Source: Aurantimonas marianensis (lineage in GTDB: Bacteria; Pseudomonadota; Alphaproteobacteria; Rhizobiales; Rhizobiaceae). Taken from it: a DNA stretch of 64,000 bases. Made by a program: the position numbers and the translations under genes. Each line of letters opens with the position of its first letter. Within the stretch, counting starts at the first letter, position 1. The stretch spans positions 26,739 through 90,738 of the forward strand of contig NZ_JALHBS010000016.1 of assembly GCF_024195285.1 (NCBI RefSeq), in the 5' to 3' direction. Below are positions 8,813-18,053 of this stretch, in pieces. The notes under the pieces were generated by a model. The model worked only from the letters and a program-made list of their open reading frames with translations. It ran no database searches and was not told the DNA's origin.

Positions 8813-9571
8813 ATGAAATCGATGGCACGGACTTCCCTGGCTGAGCGGCAGGACATTCATAATTCCGAGGGTCCGGCGCTTTGCCGTGCCTGCGAGGCGC
8901 GGCATCGCGGCATCTGCGGCGCGCTCACGCCGAATCAACTCGTAGCGCTCAGCAAGCATACGGCGAGACATGCCTATGGCAGCGACGAGGAACTCGCCGC
9001 GACCGGAGACGACGTTCGCCGCTATGCCAACATCTTGAGCGGGGTCGTGAAATTGACGCGGCTGATGGCCGACGGACGGCAGCAGATCGTCGGATTACAG
9101 TTCGCGCCCGACTTCCTGGGCCGCCCCTTCAAGCGCCAAAGCGACGTCTCGGCCGAGGCTGCGACCGACGTGAGCGTATGTTCCTTTCCCAAGAGCGTCA
9201 TCGAAGGCATGATCGACCAATCGCCGGAGCTCGGGCACAGGCTGCACGAACAGGCTTTGAAGGAACTCGATGAGGCCCGCGACTGGATTCTGACGCTCGG
9301 CCGCAAGTCCGCGACGGAGAAGGTCGCAAGCTTCCTCTACCTGATCGCGTCCCATGTCGACCCTGAGCATAAGGCCGAGGACGGTCCGATCTGCTTCGAA
9401 TTGCCGCTCAAGCGTGCCGACATCGCCGATTTCCTCGGCCTCACCATCGAAACCGTCAGCCGCCAGATCACCAAGCTGCGGAAGGTCGGGACGATCGTCG
9501 TCGAGCACAACAGGACCGTCACCGTCCCCGACCTGCGCCGGTTGCGGGAGTGCTGCGAAGTCGACCGCTAG
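8813..9571 (+). CDS. fnrL: FnrL-type oxygen-sensing transcriptional regulator (Crp/Fnr family)
   Basis: A 252-residue regulator that activates low-oxygen genes when its [4Fe-4S] cluster is intact. Cluster ligands are visible as C24-x2-C27-x7-C35 near the N-terminus, the spacing of alphaproteobacterial FnrL/FnrN, plus C123 in the sensory domain. The C-terminal helix-turn-helix has ETVSRQ; the E, S and R match the FNR residues that read TTGAT-N4-ATCAA. The GGGAGGA ribosome-binding site directly abuts an in-frame ATG at 8801, so the next ATG (8813, 12 bases away) is preferred. The neighbours are hemN, hemerythrin and the cbb3 genes, and matching operators lie in front of them. Confidence 0.92.
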   Translation: MKSMARTSLAERQDIHNSEGPALCRACEARHRGICGALTPNQLVALSKHTARHAYGSDEELAATGDDVRRYANILSGVVKLTRLMADGRQQIVGLQFAPDFLGRPFKRQSDVSAEAATDVSVCSFPKSVIEGMIDQSPELGHRLHEQALKELDEARDWILTLGRKSATEKVASFLYLIASHVDPEHKAEDGPICFELPLKRADIADFLGLTIETVSRQITKLRKVGTIVVEHNRTVTVPDLRRLRECCEVDR

Positions 9572-9604
9572 GAATCGGCGTCTCGGCGGCGCGGATCGCC
9601 TGTT

Positions 9605-10960
9605 TCACACCGCCTTGGAATAGCGGAACGCCGATGTCTGCAGATGCGCGTCGAACCGGGCGGCGACGATTCGCGTGAAGGATCGGGCCTCGTACGGGAT
9701 GACGAAGCGGTCGGCGTCGAGGCGGCAGAGCCCGTCGGCGTCGCTCGCGGCGATCAGGCGGGCTTCCGCGATGTAGGGCGCGGCCGCCGCCCCGAATCGC
9801 GCTTTCAGATCGGCAAAGGAAACGGCGAAGTCGCACATCAGCCGTTCGATCAGATGAGCGCGGATGCGGTCGTCATCGCTGAGCCGATAGCCGCGCCCGA
9901 CCGGAAGGCGGCCGGCTTCCAGTGCGGCGCGATAGGTTGCGGTCGGTACGATGTTCTGCACATAGCCGTCGCGAAACCGGCCGATCGATGAGGCGCCGAG
10001 CCCGATCAGCGTCTCGCATGCATCTGTCGTGTAGCCTTGGAAATTGCGATGCAGCGTGCCGGTCCGAGCGGCTTCGGCGAGCGTGTCGTGGGGCAGCGCG
10101 AAGTGATCGATGCCGATCGCCGCGTAGCCGGCCGCGACCAGCGCCGCCTCGGCGAGGCGCGCCTGGCCGAAGCGCTCCCCCTGATCCGGCAGATCCTCGT
10201 CCCGGATCATGGTCTGGTGCTTCTTCAGCCACGGCATGTGGGCATAACCGAACAGCGCGATGCGGTCCGGCTCGAGATCGACGACCTTGTCCAGGGTTGC
10301 GGCCAGTCGCTTCTCCGTCTGCAACGGCAGGCCGTAAAGGGCGTCGATATTCAACGAGCCGATGCCGATCGCGCGCAGGCTAGCGACGATTTCGCGGGTC
10401 AATTCGAAGCTCTGCGGCCGGTTGATGGCGGCCTGCACGGCGGGATCGAAATCCTGAACGCCGATGCTCGCCCGCGTCATGCCCAGCGCGCTGAGACCGG
10501 CCAACGTGTCGTCGGTAACGTCGGACGGGTCGATCTCGACGCTGATTTCGGTGGCGGCATCGATCGTGAAGGCTTCGCGAAGCGCGTCGGACAGGCGCCG
10601 GAAGTCGCCGGAGCGCATCAGGCTGGGGGAACCACCGCCGAAATGCAGTTGCGCCACCGGCACGGCAAAGCCGACCGCGCGAGAGATCAGCGCGATCTCG
10701 CGCAGCAGCGAATCCACATAATCGGCCACCGGCGCGTACTGCCGGGTATGTTTGGTGTGGCAACCGCAGAACCAGCACAGCCGGTCGCAATAGGGAACGT
10801 GGATATACAGTGAAACGCGCTTGTCGCCGGTGATCCCGGCCAGCATGTCGGGCAGCAGGTCCGCGCCGAGGTCCGGCTGGAAATGCGGCGCCGTCGGATA
10901 GCTCGTATAGCGGGGAACCGGCTCGCTGTAGCGCCCGAGAATCGCTGCCGAATCACGCAT
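9605..10960 (-). CDS. hemN: oxygen-independent coproporphyrinogen III oxidase (radical SAM)
   Basis: Converts coproporphyrinogen III to protoporphyrinogen IX without oxygen, for haem synthesis under low oxygen. The radical SAM motif CxxxCxxC is at C58, C62 and C65 within HVPYCDRLCWFCGC, with an additional C67 as in HemN; the SAM-binding GGGSPS follows. Starting at MRDSAAIL gives 451 residues, the usual length for HemN. The longer open frame upstream lies inside the hemerythrin gene and is rejected. The start overlaps the hemerythrin stop by 8 bp, indicating translational coupling and control by the FNR box at 11549. Confidence 0.93.
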   Translation of the reverse strand: MRDSAAILGRYSEPVPRYTSYPTAPHFQPDLGADLLPDMLAGITGDKRVSLYIHVPYCDRLCWFCGCHTKHTRQYAPVADYVDSLLREIALISRAVGFAVPVAQLHFGGGSPSLMRSGDFRRLSDALREAFTIDAATEISVEIDPSDVTDDTLAGLSALGMTRASIGVQDFDPAVQAAINRPQSFELTREIVASLRAIGIGSLNIDALYGLPLQTEKRLAATLDKVVDLEPDRIALFGYAHMPWLKKHQTMIRDEDLPDQGERFGQARLAEAALVAAGYAAIGIDHFALPHDTLAEAARTGTLHRNFQGYTTDACETLIGLGASSIGRFRDGYVQNIVPTATYRAALEAGRLPVGRGYRLSDDDRIRAHLIERLMCDFAVSFADLKARFGAAAAPYIAEARLIAASDADGLCRLDADRFVIPYEARSFTRIVAARFDAHLQTSAFRYSKAV

Positions 10961-11486
10961 GGCCGCCCCCTTCGATCTGTTGCACGAGCGGAACGATGTG
11001 GGCCTTCTCGAAGGTGATGTGGCGCCGCATGCCTCCAAAGAATCCACGTAGCATATAGCCGAGGGCCTCGGGGTTGCGCGGTTCGAGTCCGCCGATGAAG
11101 CCGACGAGCCCTTCCGCCAACTCCTCGGCGAACATCTCGTCTTCCCAATGCTCGAAACGAAGGTCGTTCAGCGCTTCGCCGATGGCGGCGTCCGTGGCAA
11201 AGCGCGACTTCAGCAGCGGGAACAGAACGGTTTCCTCGAAATCATGCGCGCGGCGCACAGTCGGGCTGACACTTCGCGCCACATGCAGCGCGTCCTGCCG
11301 ATTCACTTTGTCGGGGAGGCGGTCGGCAATCTCCTCCAGGCGGTCGCACAGGTCCGACAGTACGCTGAAATGACCGTTGAGCCGGACCACGAGGCTCTCG
11401 CCGCCAATGAAAGCGCCGGCACCGACCGACCGCAAGGAGGCGGCTCCACGCCCGGTCGCGCGTCTGGCTTGTGCTCTGGATCGCAT
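10953..11486 (-). CDS. hemerythrin-domain protein
   Basis: A 177-residue protein with a four-helix hemerythrin/HHE cation-binding pattern. Metal-ligand candidates are the histidines and carboxylates in [32 protein letters not shown] and [13 protein letters not shown]. Such diiron proteins bind oxygen or nitric oxide. Here it is the first gene of a two-gene operon with hemN and is divergent from ccoN, with the FNR box between them. A role in oxygen or NO handling under microaerobic conditions is inferred. The first 25 or so residues are basic and low-complexity, so the true start may be slightly downstream. Confidence 0.85.
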   Translation of the reverse strand: MRSRAQARRATGRGAASLRSVGAGAFIGGESLVVRLNGHFSVLSDLCDRLEEIADRLPDKVNRQDALHVARSVSPTVRRAHDFEETVLFPLLKSRFATDAAIGEALNDLRFEHWEDEMFAEELAEGLVGFIGGLEPRNPEALGYMLRGFFGGMRRHITFEKAHIVPLVQQIEGGGHA

Positions 11487-11548
11487 TTCTCGACTCCGGT
11501 GGCGATCATCGTCCGACCATTCATAGAGGGCGGCGACCGCCCAACTCC

Positions 11549-11562
11549 TTGATCGAGGTCAA
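11549..11562. promoter_or_regulatory. FNR box between hemerythrin-hemN and ccoN
   Basis: TTGATCGAGGTCAA matches TTGAT-N4-ATCAA at nine of ten specified positions. It lies 97 bp before ccoN and 62 bp before the divergent hemerythrin start, so one site could serve both units. On the minus strand a TATGAA hexamer (11525-11520) lies near the place expected for a -10 element if the box is centred at -41.5. On the plus strand no good -10 was seen at that spacing. Confidence 0.8.
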
Positions 11563-11659
11563 AGCGGAGGCCTTTCGACGCTGGCAAAGAGCCCGCGGGC
11601 GTCGCTGCGCAATTGGCCGGGTTTGGGTGCGCCGTGAGGGATATTGGAGAACATTGGTC

Positions 11660-13300
11660 ATGAAGAATCAGGTTGAGGCGATCCTTGTCGGCCTGGCGGC
11701 GCTAGTGGCGCTGCTCGGGGCGGCCGTCGCCAGGGATGCGCTGTTCGAGGCGCATGCCTGGGTGCTGTTTTTCGTGCTGGCAGTCGCCACCGTCATCTTG
11801 CTGCGCCGTATCGAATTCGTTGACAAGCAAGCTATTGCCGAAGCGAAACAGATTCCGCTGAAGGCAACCGATGCCGGCTATGCCGACGACGTCGTGCGCT
11901 ACGGCGTCATCGCGACCGTGTTCTGGGGGATCACGGGATTCCTGGTCGGTGTTGTCGCCGCGTCGCAGCTCGCCTGGCCTGATCTCAACGTCGAGCCCTG
12001 GCTGAATTTCGGCCGGCTTCGCCCGCTGCACACCTCCGCGGTGGTGTTTGCCTTCGGCGGCAACGCGTTGATCGCCACGTCATTTTATGTCGTCCAGCGT
12101 ACCACCCAGGCGCGGCTGTGGGGCGGCAATCTCGCCTGGTTCGTTTTCTGGGGCTACCAGCTCTTCATCGTTCTGGCGGCGACCGGCTATCTGCTCGGCA
12201 TCACCCAGAGCAAGGAATACGCCGAGCCCGAATGGTATGTGGATCTGTGGCTCACCGTCGTCTGGGTCGCGTATCTCGCGGTGTTCATGGGCACGCTGAT
12301 CAGGCGCAAGGAACCGCATATCTACGTTGCCAACTGGTTCTACCTCTCCTTCATCGTCACCGTCGCGATGCTGCACGTCGTCAACGGGCTTTCGATGCCG
12401 GTCTCGCTGCTCGGCGCCAAGAGCTATTCGGCCTTCTCGGGCGTGCAGGACGCGCTGACCCAGTGGTGGTACGGCCACAACGCCGTCGGCTTCTTCCTGA
12501 CCGCCGGTTTCCTCGGCATGATGTATTACTTCATTCCCAAGCAGGCGAACCGGCCCGTCTATTCCTACCGGCTGTCCATCATCCACTTCTGGTCGCTGAT
12601 CTTCCTCTATATCTGGGCAGGCCCGCATCACCTCCATTACACGGCTCTGCCAGACTGGGCGCAGACGCTCGGTATGGTCTTCTCCGTCATGCTCTGGATG
12701 CCCTCATGGGGTGGCATGATCAACGGCCTGATGACCCTGCAGGGCGCCTGGGACAAGCTGCGTACCGACCCGATCCTGCGCATGCTCGTGATCTCCGTTG
12801 CCTTCTATGGGATGTCGACCTTCGAAGGGCCGGTGATGTCGATCAAGGCAGTCAACTCGCTCAGCCATTATACCGACTGGACCATCGGCCACGTGCACTC
12901 CGGCGCGCTCGGCTGGAACGGTCTGATCAGCTTCGGAGCGATCTACTTTCTGGTTCCGAAGCTCTGGCACCGCCAGCGCCTCTACAGCCTGCGGCTCGTC
13001 AACTGGCACTTCTGGCTCGCGACGCTCGGCATCGTAATTTATGCCGCGGTGATGTGGGTGTCGGGCATCATGCAGGGCCTGATGTGGCGGGAGTACGACG
13101 ACCAGGGTTATCTGGTCTACTCCTTCGCCGAGACCATCGCCGCCATGTATCCCTACTATGTGCTGCGCATGCTGGGCGGGTTGCTCTACCTCACCGGCGC
13201 GCTGGTCATGGCCTTCAACATCTACAAGACGATCCGTGGCGACGTGCGGGTGGAGGCCCCTATGGGCCGCCAGACAGCCGCCGCGCAGCCGGCCAGCTAA
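11660..13300 (+). CDS. ccoN: cbb3-type cytochrome c oxidase subunit I
   Basis: Catalytic subunit of the high-affinity haem-copper oxidase, a 546-residue integral membrane protein. It carries the conserved histidine segments of C-family oxidases: [14 protein letters not shown] for a low-spin haem ligand, [10 protein letters not shown] and WAGPHHLHY for CuB and the active site, and [15 protein letters not shown] for the haem ligands. The ATG at 11660 is chosen because the upstream frame is charged, non-family sequence. It begins the ccoNOQP operon; the FNR box 97 bp upstream predicts induction when oxygen is low. Confidence 0.96.
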   Translation: MKNQVEAILVGLAALVALLGAAVARDALFEAHAWVLFFVLAVATVILLRRIEFVDKQAIAEAKQIPLKATDAGYADDVVRYGVIATVFWGITGFLVGVVAASQLAWPDLNVEPWLNFGRLRPLHTSAVVFAFGGNALIATSFYVVQRTTQARLWGGNLAWFVFWGYQLFIVLAATGYLLGITQSKEYAEPEWYVDLWLTVVWVAYLAVFMGTLIRRKEPHIYVANWFYLSFIVTVAMLHVVNGLSMPVSLLGAKSYSAFSGVQDALTQWWYGHNAVGFFLTAGFLGMMYYFIPKQANRPVYSYRLSIIHFWSLIFLYIWAGPHHLHYTALPDWAQTLGMVFSVMLWMPSWGGMINGLMTLQGAWDKLRTDPILRMLVISVAFYGMSTFEGPVMSIKAVNSLSHYTDWTIGHVHSGALGWNGLISFGAIYFLVPKLWHRQRLYSLRLVNWHFWLATLGIVIYAAVMWVSGIMQGLMWREYDDQGYLVYSFAETIAAMYPYYVLRMLGGLLYLTGALVMAFNIYKTIRGDVRVEAPMGRQTAAAQPAS

Positions 13301-13312
13301 AGGGGACGAGTA

Positions 13313-14110
13313 ATGAGCAAGAAAGACGACGACTCCGCGCTGAAGGGCGCGCTCCCGGAGGTCAAGGCCGATCCTATTGCCCGCGGCATCTTGTCCCACC
13401 ACGGCAAGATCGAACGCAACGCGACGCTATTGCTGGTCCTGTCGCTGCTGGTCGTCAGCATTGGCGGCGTCGTCGAGATCGCGCCGCTGTTCTACCTCGA
13501 GAACACGATCGAGAAGGTGGAGGGCGTGCGGCCCTATTCCCCGCTCGAACTGGCCGGCCGCAACATCTACATCCGCGAGGGGTGTTACACCTGTCACAGC
13601 CAGATGATCCGCCCGTTCCGTGACGAGGTGGAACGCTATGGCCCGTACAGTCTGGCGGCGGAGTCGATGTACGATCATCCGTTCCAGTGGGGGTCGAAGC
13701 GTACCGGGCCGGATCTGGCCCGGGTCGGCGGCCGCTATTCGGACGAATGGCAGGTCCGGCATCTGATCGACCCGCGCTCGGTCGTGCCGGAATCGGTCAT
13801 GCCGACCTACGCCTTCCTTCTAAAGGAGCTGGTGGTGGAGGACCCGGCTGGCCATCTGATCGCCAACCGCCGCGTCGGCGTGCCCTACACGGATGCGATG
13901 ATCGAGAACGCCAGGGCCGACTTGCGCGCCCAGGCGGACCCGGAGGCCGACACGGCGGCGCTCCTGGAGCGCTATCCCAAGGCGGTGGTCAGCAATTTCG
14001 ACGGGGATCGGCAAAAGCTGACCGAAATGGATGCGCTCGTCGCCTACCTGCAAATGCTTGGAACGCTGGTCGACTTCGCGGCCTACAAGCCTGAACTCAA
14101 CGACCGGTAA
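13313..14110 (+). CDS. ccoO: cbb3-type cytochrome c oxidase subunit II (monohaem)
   Basis: Membrane-anchored monohaem cytochrome c that passes electrons to CcoN. A single N-terminal transmembrane helix (around residues 40-62) precedes the haem motif CYTCH (C91, C94, H95). Methionines in the downstream periplasmic domain (for example [10 protein letters not shown]) are candidate sixth ligands. It has 265 residues and lies 12 bp after ccoN, with its own GGGGA ribosome-binding site. Confidence 0.95.
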   Translation: MSKKDDDSALKGALPEVKADPIARGILSHHGKIERNATLLLVLSLLVVSIGGVVEIAPLFYLENTIEKVEGVRPYSPLELAGRNIYIREGCYTCHSQMIRPFRDEVERYGPYSLAAESMYDHPFQWGSKRTGPDLARVGGRYSDEWQVRHLIDPRSVVPESVMPTYAFLLKELVVEDPAGHLIANRRVGVPYTDAMIENARADLRAQADPEADTAALLERYPKAVVSNFDGDRQKLTEMDALVAYLQMLGTLVDFAAYKPELNDR

Positions 14111-14120
14111 GGGGCGAACG

Positions 14121-14276
14121 ATGGATTTCGAATACCAGAGCATGCGCACTTTCGCCGACAGCTGGGGGCTCCTCTACCTGACGCTCGTCTTCGTTGCCGT
14201 CGTCGTCTGGGTCCTGAGACCGGGCGCTCGCAAGGCAGCCGACGAAGCCGCACGCATTCCGTTCAAGGAGGATTGA
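14121..14276 (+). CDS. ccoQ: cbb3-type oxidase small subunit CcoQ
   Basis: A 51-residue single-span membrane protein. It has a short N-terminus, a hydrophobic helix (LYLTLVFVAVVVWVL) and a polar tail ending in the typical IPFKED. CcoQ stabilises the oxidase complex and its interaction with CcoP. It sits 10 bp after ccoO and 3 bp before ccoP, with a GGGG ribosome-binding site in the short gap. Confidence 0.92.
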   Translation: MDFEYQSMRTFADSWGLLYLTLVFVAVVVWVLRPGARKAADEAARIPFKED

Positions 14277-14279
14277 TCG

Positions 14280-15152
14280 ATGGCGGAAGACAAAGACATC
14301 GACGCGGTGACGGGCGTCGAGACCACCGGCCATTCCTGGGACGGCATCAAGGAACTGAACAATCCGATGCCGCGCTGGTGGCTGTGGACCTTTTACGCCA
14401 CGATCGCGTTTTCCCTGGTCTACACGGTGCTCTATCCGGCGTGGCCGCTGGTGAACTCCGCGACCCAAGGCGTTCTCGGCTGGTCGAGCCGCGCCGATCT
14501 GCGGGAAGAGATGACGCTGGCCGACGCGCTGAATGTCGACCGGATCACCGCCATCCAGACCTCGGCGGTTTCCAAGGTCGCCGCGGACCCCGATCTGCGC
14601 CAGTTCGCGATCGCCGCCGGGCGGGCGGCCTTCAAGGTCAATTGCGTGCAATGCCACGGCTCCGGCGCCCAGGGCGGCCCGGGCTATCCCAACCTGAACG
14701 ACGACGCCTGGATCTGGGGGGGCAGCCCGGAGGAAATCTACACCACCATCCTCCATGGCGTGCGCTACGGCGATGACGACGAGACCCGGGTTTCGGAAAT
14801 GCCGGCTTTCGGCCGGGACGGCATTCTCGAACGCGATCAGATCGCGGCCGTGACGGCCTATATACGCACACTCTCTGGCCAGGAAGCGGACGCAGGGGCC
14901 GCGGAGCGCGGCGCGACGGTCTATGCGGACAATTGCGCCGCCTGTCACGGCGAGACTGGCGAGGGTGTGCGTGAGCTCGGGGCGCCGCGTCTCGATGACG
15001 CGCTGTGGCTCTATGGCGGCAGCGAGAGCGCCATCATGGCCCAGATCAGCGTGCCGCAGCATGGTGTCATGCCCGGCTGGGGTAGCCGTCTGGGCGAGGT
15101 CACGGTAAAGCAGCTCGCCGTCTATGTTCATAGCCTTGGCGGCGGCGAATAG
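14280..15152 (+). CDS. ccoP: cbb3-type cytochrome c oxidase subunit III (dihaem)
   Basis: Dihaem membrane-anchored cytochrome c that receives electrons from soluble cytochrome or the bc1 complex. It has an N-terminal membrane region (WWLWTFYATIAFSLVYTVLY). Two haem c motifs follow, CVQCH (C122, C125, H126) and CAACH (C219, C222, H223), each in its own cytochrome domain. The 290-residue length is normal. It is the last gene of ccoNOQP; a convergent DUF2270 gene starts its 3' end 13 bp later, and no hairpin was seen in the gap. Confidence 0.95.
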   Translation: MAEDKDIDAVTGVETTGHSWDGIKELNNPMPRWWLWTFYATIAFSLVYTVLYPAWPLVNSATQGVLGWSSRADLREEMTLADALNVDRITAIQTSAVSKVAADPDLRQFAIAAGRAAFKVNCVQCHGSGAQGGPGYPNLNDDAWIWGGSPEEIYTTILHGVRYGDDDETRVSEMPAFGRDGILERDQIAAVTAYIRTLSGQEADAGAAERGATVYADNCAACHGETGEGVRELGAPRLDDALWLYGGSESAIMAQISVPQHGVMPGWGSRLGEVTVKQLAVYVHSLGGGE

Positions 15153-15164
15153 GGGCAGCCTCAC

Positions 15165-15848
15165 TCAACCCATCGAACTGGAAGACGATCCCCGCGATCG
15201 GAACTTCGCGGCGTCGCTGCGGGCGATCCAGAGCGCGATCGTCGTCCAGCTAGCAACGTAGAAAAAGCCGATGACGAGCACCGCCTCTCCGGGGAAGGGG
15301 CCGATATCGGCGCGGTCGACGAACTCGGTCAGGGAACCGACGGCGGTGGGATGAACCAGTAGCTTGCCGATATAGGCGGCGGTCTGGATCAGCCGGATCC
15401 AGAGGTAGTTTCTGCGAATCCGCCGGCCAATCGCGGTGAACTGGCTGATATGATAGACTGGGTGCAGGTAGTTTTCGGCAAGGACCTTCGTCCAGCCGTT
15501 TTCGGCGTGCAGATCGCCGTCCAGTAGCATCGGCGCGTAGAGATTGTTTTCCATCCAGCGCGCCCGCGCCCGCCAGACATTGAAATAGCGATACCGGCGT
15601 GCCTCGAGCAACAGGAAAAAGAAGATGAGTATGCCCACCAGCACCAGCGGGAGCGGCGAGGCATCGGGCGAGGAAAACGCGATCGACAAAGCGATGCCGA
15701 GCGTGACCACCGCCCAGTTCGTCGTGGTGTCGAGCCGGGTTCGCCAGATCGTCGAGCGATAGATCTCGCCACGATAAAGATGGGCGAGCGCTCCCATCTC
15801 CGCACTGTTGAAATGGCGCGCGGCCGCGCTCTCCCGGACGGAATCCAT
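15165..15848 (-). CDS. DUF2270 membrane protein inserted between ccoNOQP and ccoGHIS
   Basis: A 227-residue protein of the uncharacterised DUF2270 family. Visible features are two adjacent hydrophobic helices in the first half (WAVVTLGIALSIAF and LPLVLVGILIFFFLLLEA), conserved-looking RRYRYFNVWRARARWMENNLYAPML, and a C-terminal hydrophobic helix (VLVIGFFYVASWTTIALW). The start at 15848 has a strong GGGAGGA ribosome-binding site; the in-frame ATG at 15887 does not. It is transcribed against the oxidase genes and shares an intergenic FNR box with ccoG, suggesting a link to microaerobic respiration. Function unknown. Confidence 0.82.
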   Translation of the reverse strand: MDSVRESAAARHFNSAEMGALAHLYRGEIYRSTIWRTRLDTTTNWAVVTLGIALSIAFSSPDASPLPLVLVGILIFFFLLLEARRYRYFNVWRARARWMENNLYAPMLLDGDLHAENGWTKVLAENYLHPVYHISQFTAIGRRIRRNYLWIRLIQTAAYIGKLLVHPTAVGSLTEFVDRADIGPFPGEAVLVIGFFYVASWTTIALWIARSDAAKFRSRGSSSSSMG

Positions 15849-15915
15849 GGCTTCCTCCCTGTCGCCGCACGCCGCAAAGTGTCTCACGGGGCGCCGCGGG
15901 GGTCAAAGCGGCAGG

Positions 15916-15929
15916 TTGATCTGGGTCAA
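15916..15929. promoter_or_regulatory. FNR box between DUF2270 and ccoG
   Basis: TTGATCTGGGTCAA matches the FNR consensus at nine of ten specified positions, the same GTCAA half-site variant as the ccoN box. It is 72 bp before the ccoG start and 67 bp before the divergent DUF2270 start. No convincing -10 was seen at the standard spacing on the ccoG strand. Confidence 0.78.
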
Positions 15930-16001
15930 GGATCGACCGCGCCATAACGGTGAAAAGACTGGCATCATGCCGGACAGCGCCCGGCAACGCAGGAGTCGCA
16001 A

Positions 16002-17561
16002 TTGGACCAGCCCGCCGAGATAACGCCGATCGATGTCGAGGCCGTCAATGCGGGCGGGCGCCAGCAGAGCCAGCCTCTGTACGCCCCGCGTCAGAAGATC
16101 TTTCCCAAGCGTGCCGAAGGCAATTTCCGCCGCTTGAAATGGATCGTCATGGCGATCACGCTCGGCATCTACTACGTCACGCCTTGGCTGCGATGGGACC
16201 GCGGACCCTATGCTCCCGACCAGGCGGTCCTCGTCGATATGGCCAATCGCCGGTTCTATTTTTTCTTCATCGAGATCTGGCCCCAGGAGTTCTTCTTTGT
16301 CGCCGGATTGCTGGTCATGGCCGGCGTCGGCCTGTTCTTGATCACGTCCGTCGTCGGACGAGCCTGGTGCGGCTATACCTGTCCGCAGACGGTCTGGACC
16401 GACCTGTTTCTGGTCGTCGAGCGTTTCTTCGAGGGTGACCGCAACGCTCGCATCCGGCTGGACAAGGCGCCGTGGAGCGCCGACAAGATTCGCAAGCGCG
16501 TCTTCAAGCACGCCACCTGGCTGGTAATCGCGGTGGCGACCGGCGGCGCCTGGATCTTCTATTTCGCCGACGCGCCGACACTGCTTACCAGCTTCATCCT
16601 CGGTGAAGCGCCCTTCGTCGCCTACGCCACCGTCGGCGTTCTGACCGCTACCACCTATATCTTCGGCGGCCTCATGCGCGAACAGGTCTGCATCTACATG
16701 TGCCCCTGGCCGCGCATCCAGGCAGCGATGCTGGACGAGGATTCGCTGACCGTCACCTACAACGACTGGCGCGGCGAACCGCGCACGCGCGGCGCCAAGA
16801 AAGCGGCGGCGGCGGGACTTGCGGTCGGCGACTGCGTCGACTGCAATGCCTGCGTCGCTGTTTGCCCGACCGGCATCGACATCCGCGACGGGCAACAGCT
16901 GGGCTGCATCACCTGCGCGCTGTGCATCGATGCCTGCGACTCGGTGATGGACCGGCTCGGCCGGGAGCGCGGGCTGATTTCCTACGCCACGCTGCGCGAC
17001 TACGACGCCAATCTCGCGATCGCGACCGATCCGGTCAGCGGGACGATCGACCCGTCCCGGGTGCGGGACGAGAACGGCCGTTTCCGCGACGATCTTCGCC
17101 ACTTCGACTGGCGGATCATCTTCCGGCCGCGGACGCTGATCTACACCGCTATATGGGCGGCGATCGGCGCCGCCTTGTTCATCGCGCTGATGGCGCGCGA
17201 CAGGCTGGAGATCAACGTCCAGCACGACCGCAATCCGGTCGCAGTGACGTTGAGCGACGGCTCGATCCGCAACGGCTACACGGTCAAGCTGCTCAACATG
17301 ATCCCGGAGCCCCGCGTGATCACGCTCGGTATCGAGGGACTGCCCGGCGCGACCATGAGCATCAACGAGATCGAGCAACCGGCCGGGACCAGCTTCCCGG
17401 TGCCGGTGGAACCCGATAAACTGCGCACCTTGCGCGTCTTCGTTTCGCAGCCGCCGGAGACCGCCACGCCGGGCGCGACCGAATTCCGTTTCGTGGTCAA
17501 GGACCGGGCATCGGAAGAGACCGACACCTACGCGGCGATCTTCGAGGTTCTGGAGGAATGA
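16002..17561 (+). CDS. ccoG: cbb3 oxidase assembly protein CcoG (FixG/RdxA), polyferredoxin membrane protein
   Basis: Membrane iron-sulfur protein of 519 residues needed for copper delivery to the cbb3 oxidase; the family reduces Cu(II) before export. Several N-terminal transmembrane helices are followed by a ferredoxin-like domain with two cysteine clusters (CVDCNACVAVCPTGIDI and CITCALCIDACDSVMD) and a C-terminal immunoglobulin-like domain. Two further cysteines lie in membrane segments (GRAWCGYTCPQTVW, YMCPWPR). The start codon is TTG, supported by AGGAG six bases upstream and by the family N-terminus. ccoH overlaps its stop. Confidence 0.93.
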   Translation: MDQPAEITPIDVEAVNAGGRQQSQPLYAPRQKIFPKRAEGNFRRLKWIVMAITLGIYYVTPWLRWDRGPYAPDQAVLVDMANRRFYFFFIEIWPQEFFFVAGLLVMAGVGLFLITSVVGRAWCGYTCPQTVWTDLFLVVERFFEGDRNARIRLDKAPWSADKIRKRVFKHATWLVIAVATGGAWIFYFADAPTLLTSFILGEAPFVAYATVGVLTATTYIFGGLMREQVCIYMCPWPRIQAAMLDEDSLTVTYNDWRGEPRTRGAKKAAAAGLAVGDCVDCNACVAVCPTGIDIRDGQQLGCITCALCIDACDSVMDRLGRERGLISYATLRDYDANLAIATDPVSGTIDPSRVRDENGRFRDDLRHFDWRIIFRPRTLIYTAIWAAIGAALFIALMARDRLEINVQHDRNPVAVTLSDGSIRNGYTVKLLNMIPEPRVITLGIEGLPGATMSINEIEQPAGTSFPVPVEPDKLRTLRVFVSQPPETATPGATEFRFVVKDRASEETDTYAAIFEVLEE

Positions 17562-18046
17562 CCATGCTGGCTCGCCTGTTTCGACCGCGTGAATTCACCG
17601 GCTGGCACATGGTTGCCGTGATGGTCCTGTTCTTCGGGACGATCATTTCAGTCAATCTGGTGCTGGCCTATTTCGCCAATTCCAGCTGGAGCGGCCTCGT
17701 CGTCCAGAACTCCTATGTCGAGAGTCAGCGCTTCGACGCGCAAACGGCCGTGAAACGGCGCCAGGCGGCGCTCGGCTGGACCGTGCATACATCCTATGAG
17801 GGCGGGGTCTTCGCGGTCAGTCTCGCCGACGCAGAGGGACGCCCCATTCGGGACGTGTCCGTCGAGGCGACGATCGGCCGGCCCACGACCGAGCGGGAGG
17901 ATCGCACCCTGCGGCTGAAACCCGTCAGGGGCGGTGATTACGCCGCTCCGACCAAGCTCGGCACCGGGCTTTGGGAGGCCGCCATCGCCGTCACGGCGAC
18001 AGACGAGCCGTCCTGGGACAAAGCGGTACGCTTCGTGTTGGAGTGA
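17558..18046 (+). CDS. ccoH: cbb3 oxidase assembly protein CcoH (FixH)
   Basis: A 162-residue single-span membrane protein. The N-terminal helix (WHMVAVMVLFFGTIISVNLVLAYFA) anchors a periplasmic beta-rich FixH domain. It is needed for stable assembly of the cbb3 complex. The ATG overlaps the ccoG stop codon, with GGAGGA just upstream, so translation is coupled. ccoI follows after 7 bp. Confidence 0.92.
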   Translation: MTMLARLFRPREFTGWHMVAVMVLFFGTIISVNLVLAYFANSSWSGLVVQNSYVESQRFDAQTAVKRRQAALGWTVHTSYEGGVFAVSLADAEGRPIRDVSVEATIGRPTTEREDRTLRLKPVRGGDYAAPTKLGTGLWEAAIAVTATDEPSWDKAVRFVLE

Positions 18047-18053
18047 GACGGTC

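Noticed and set aside
11471..11659. N-terminal extension of CcoN by 63 residues
   Set aside because: The extension covers the FNR box and promoter region, is arginine-rich, and is not part of the oxidase family; the ATG at 11660 fits.
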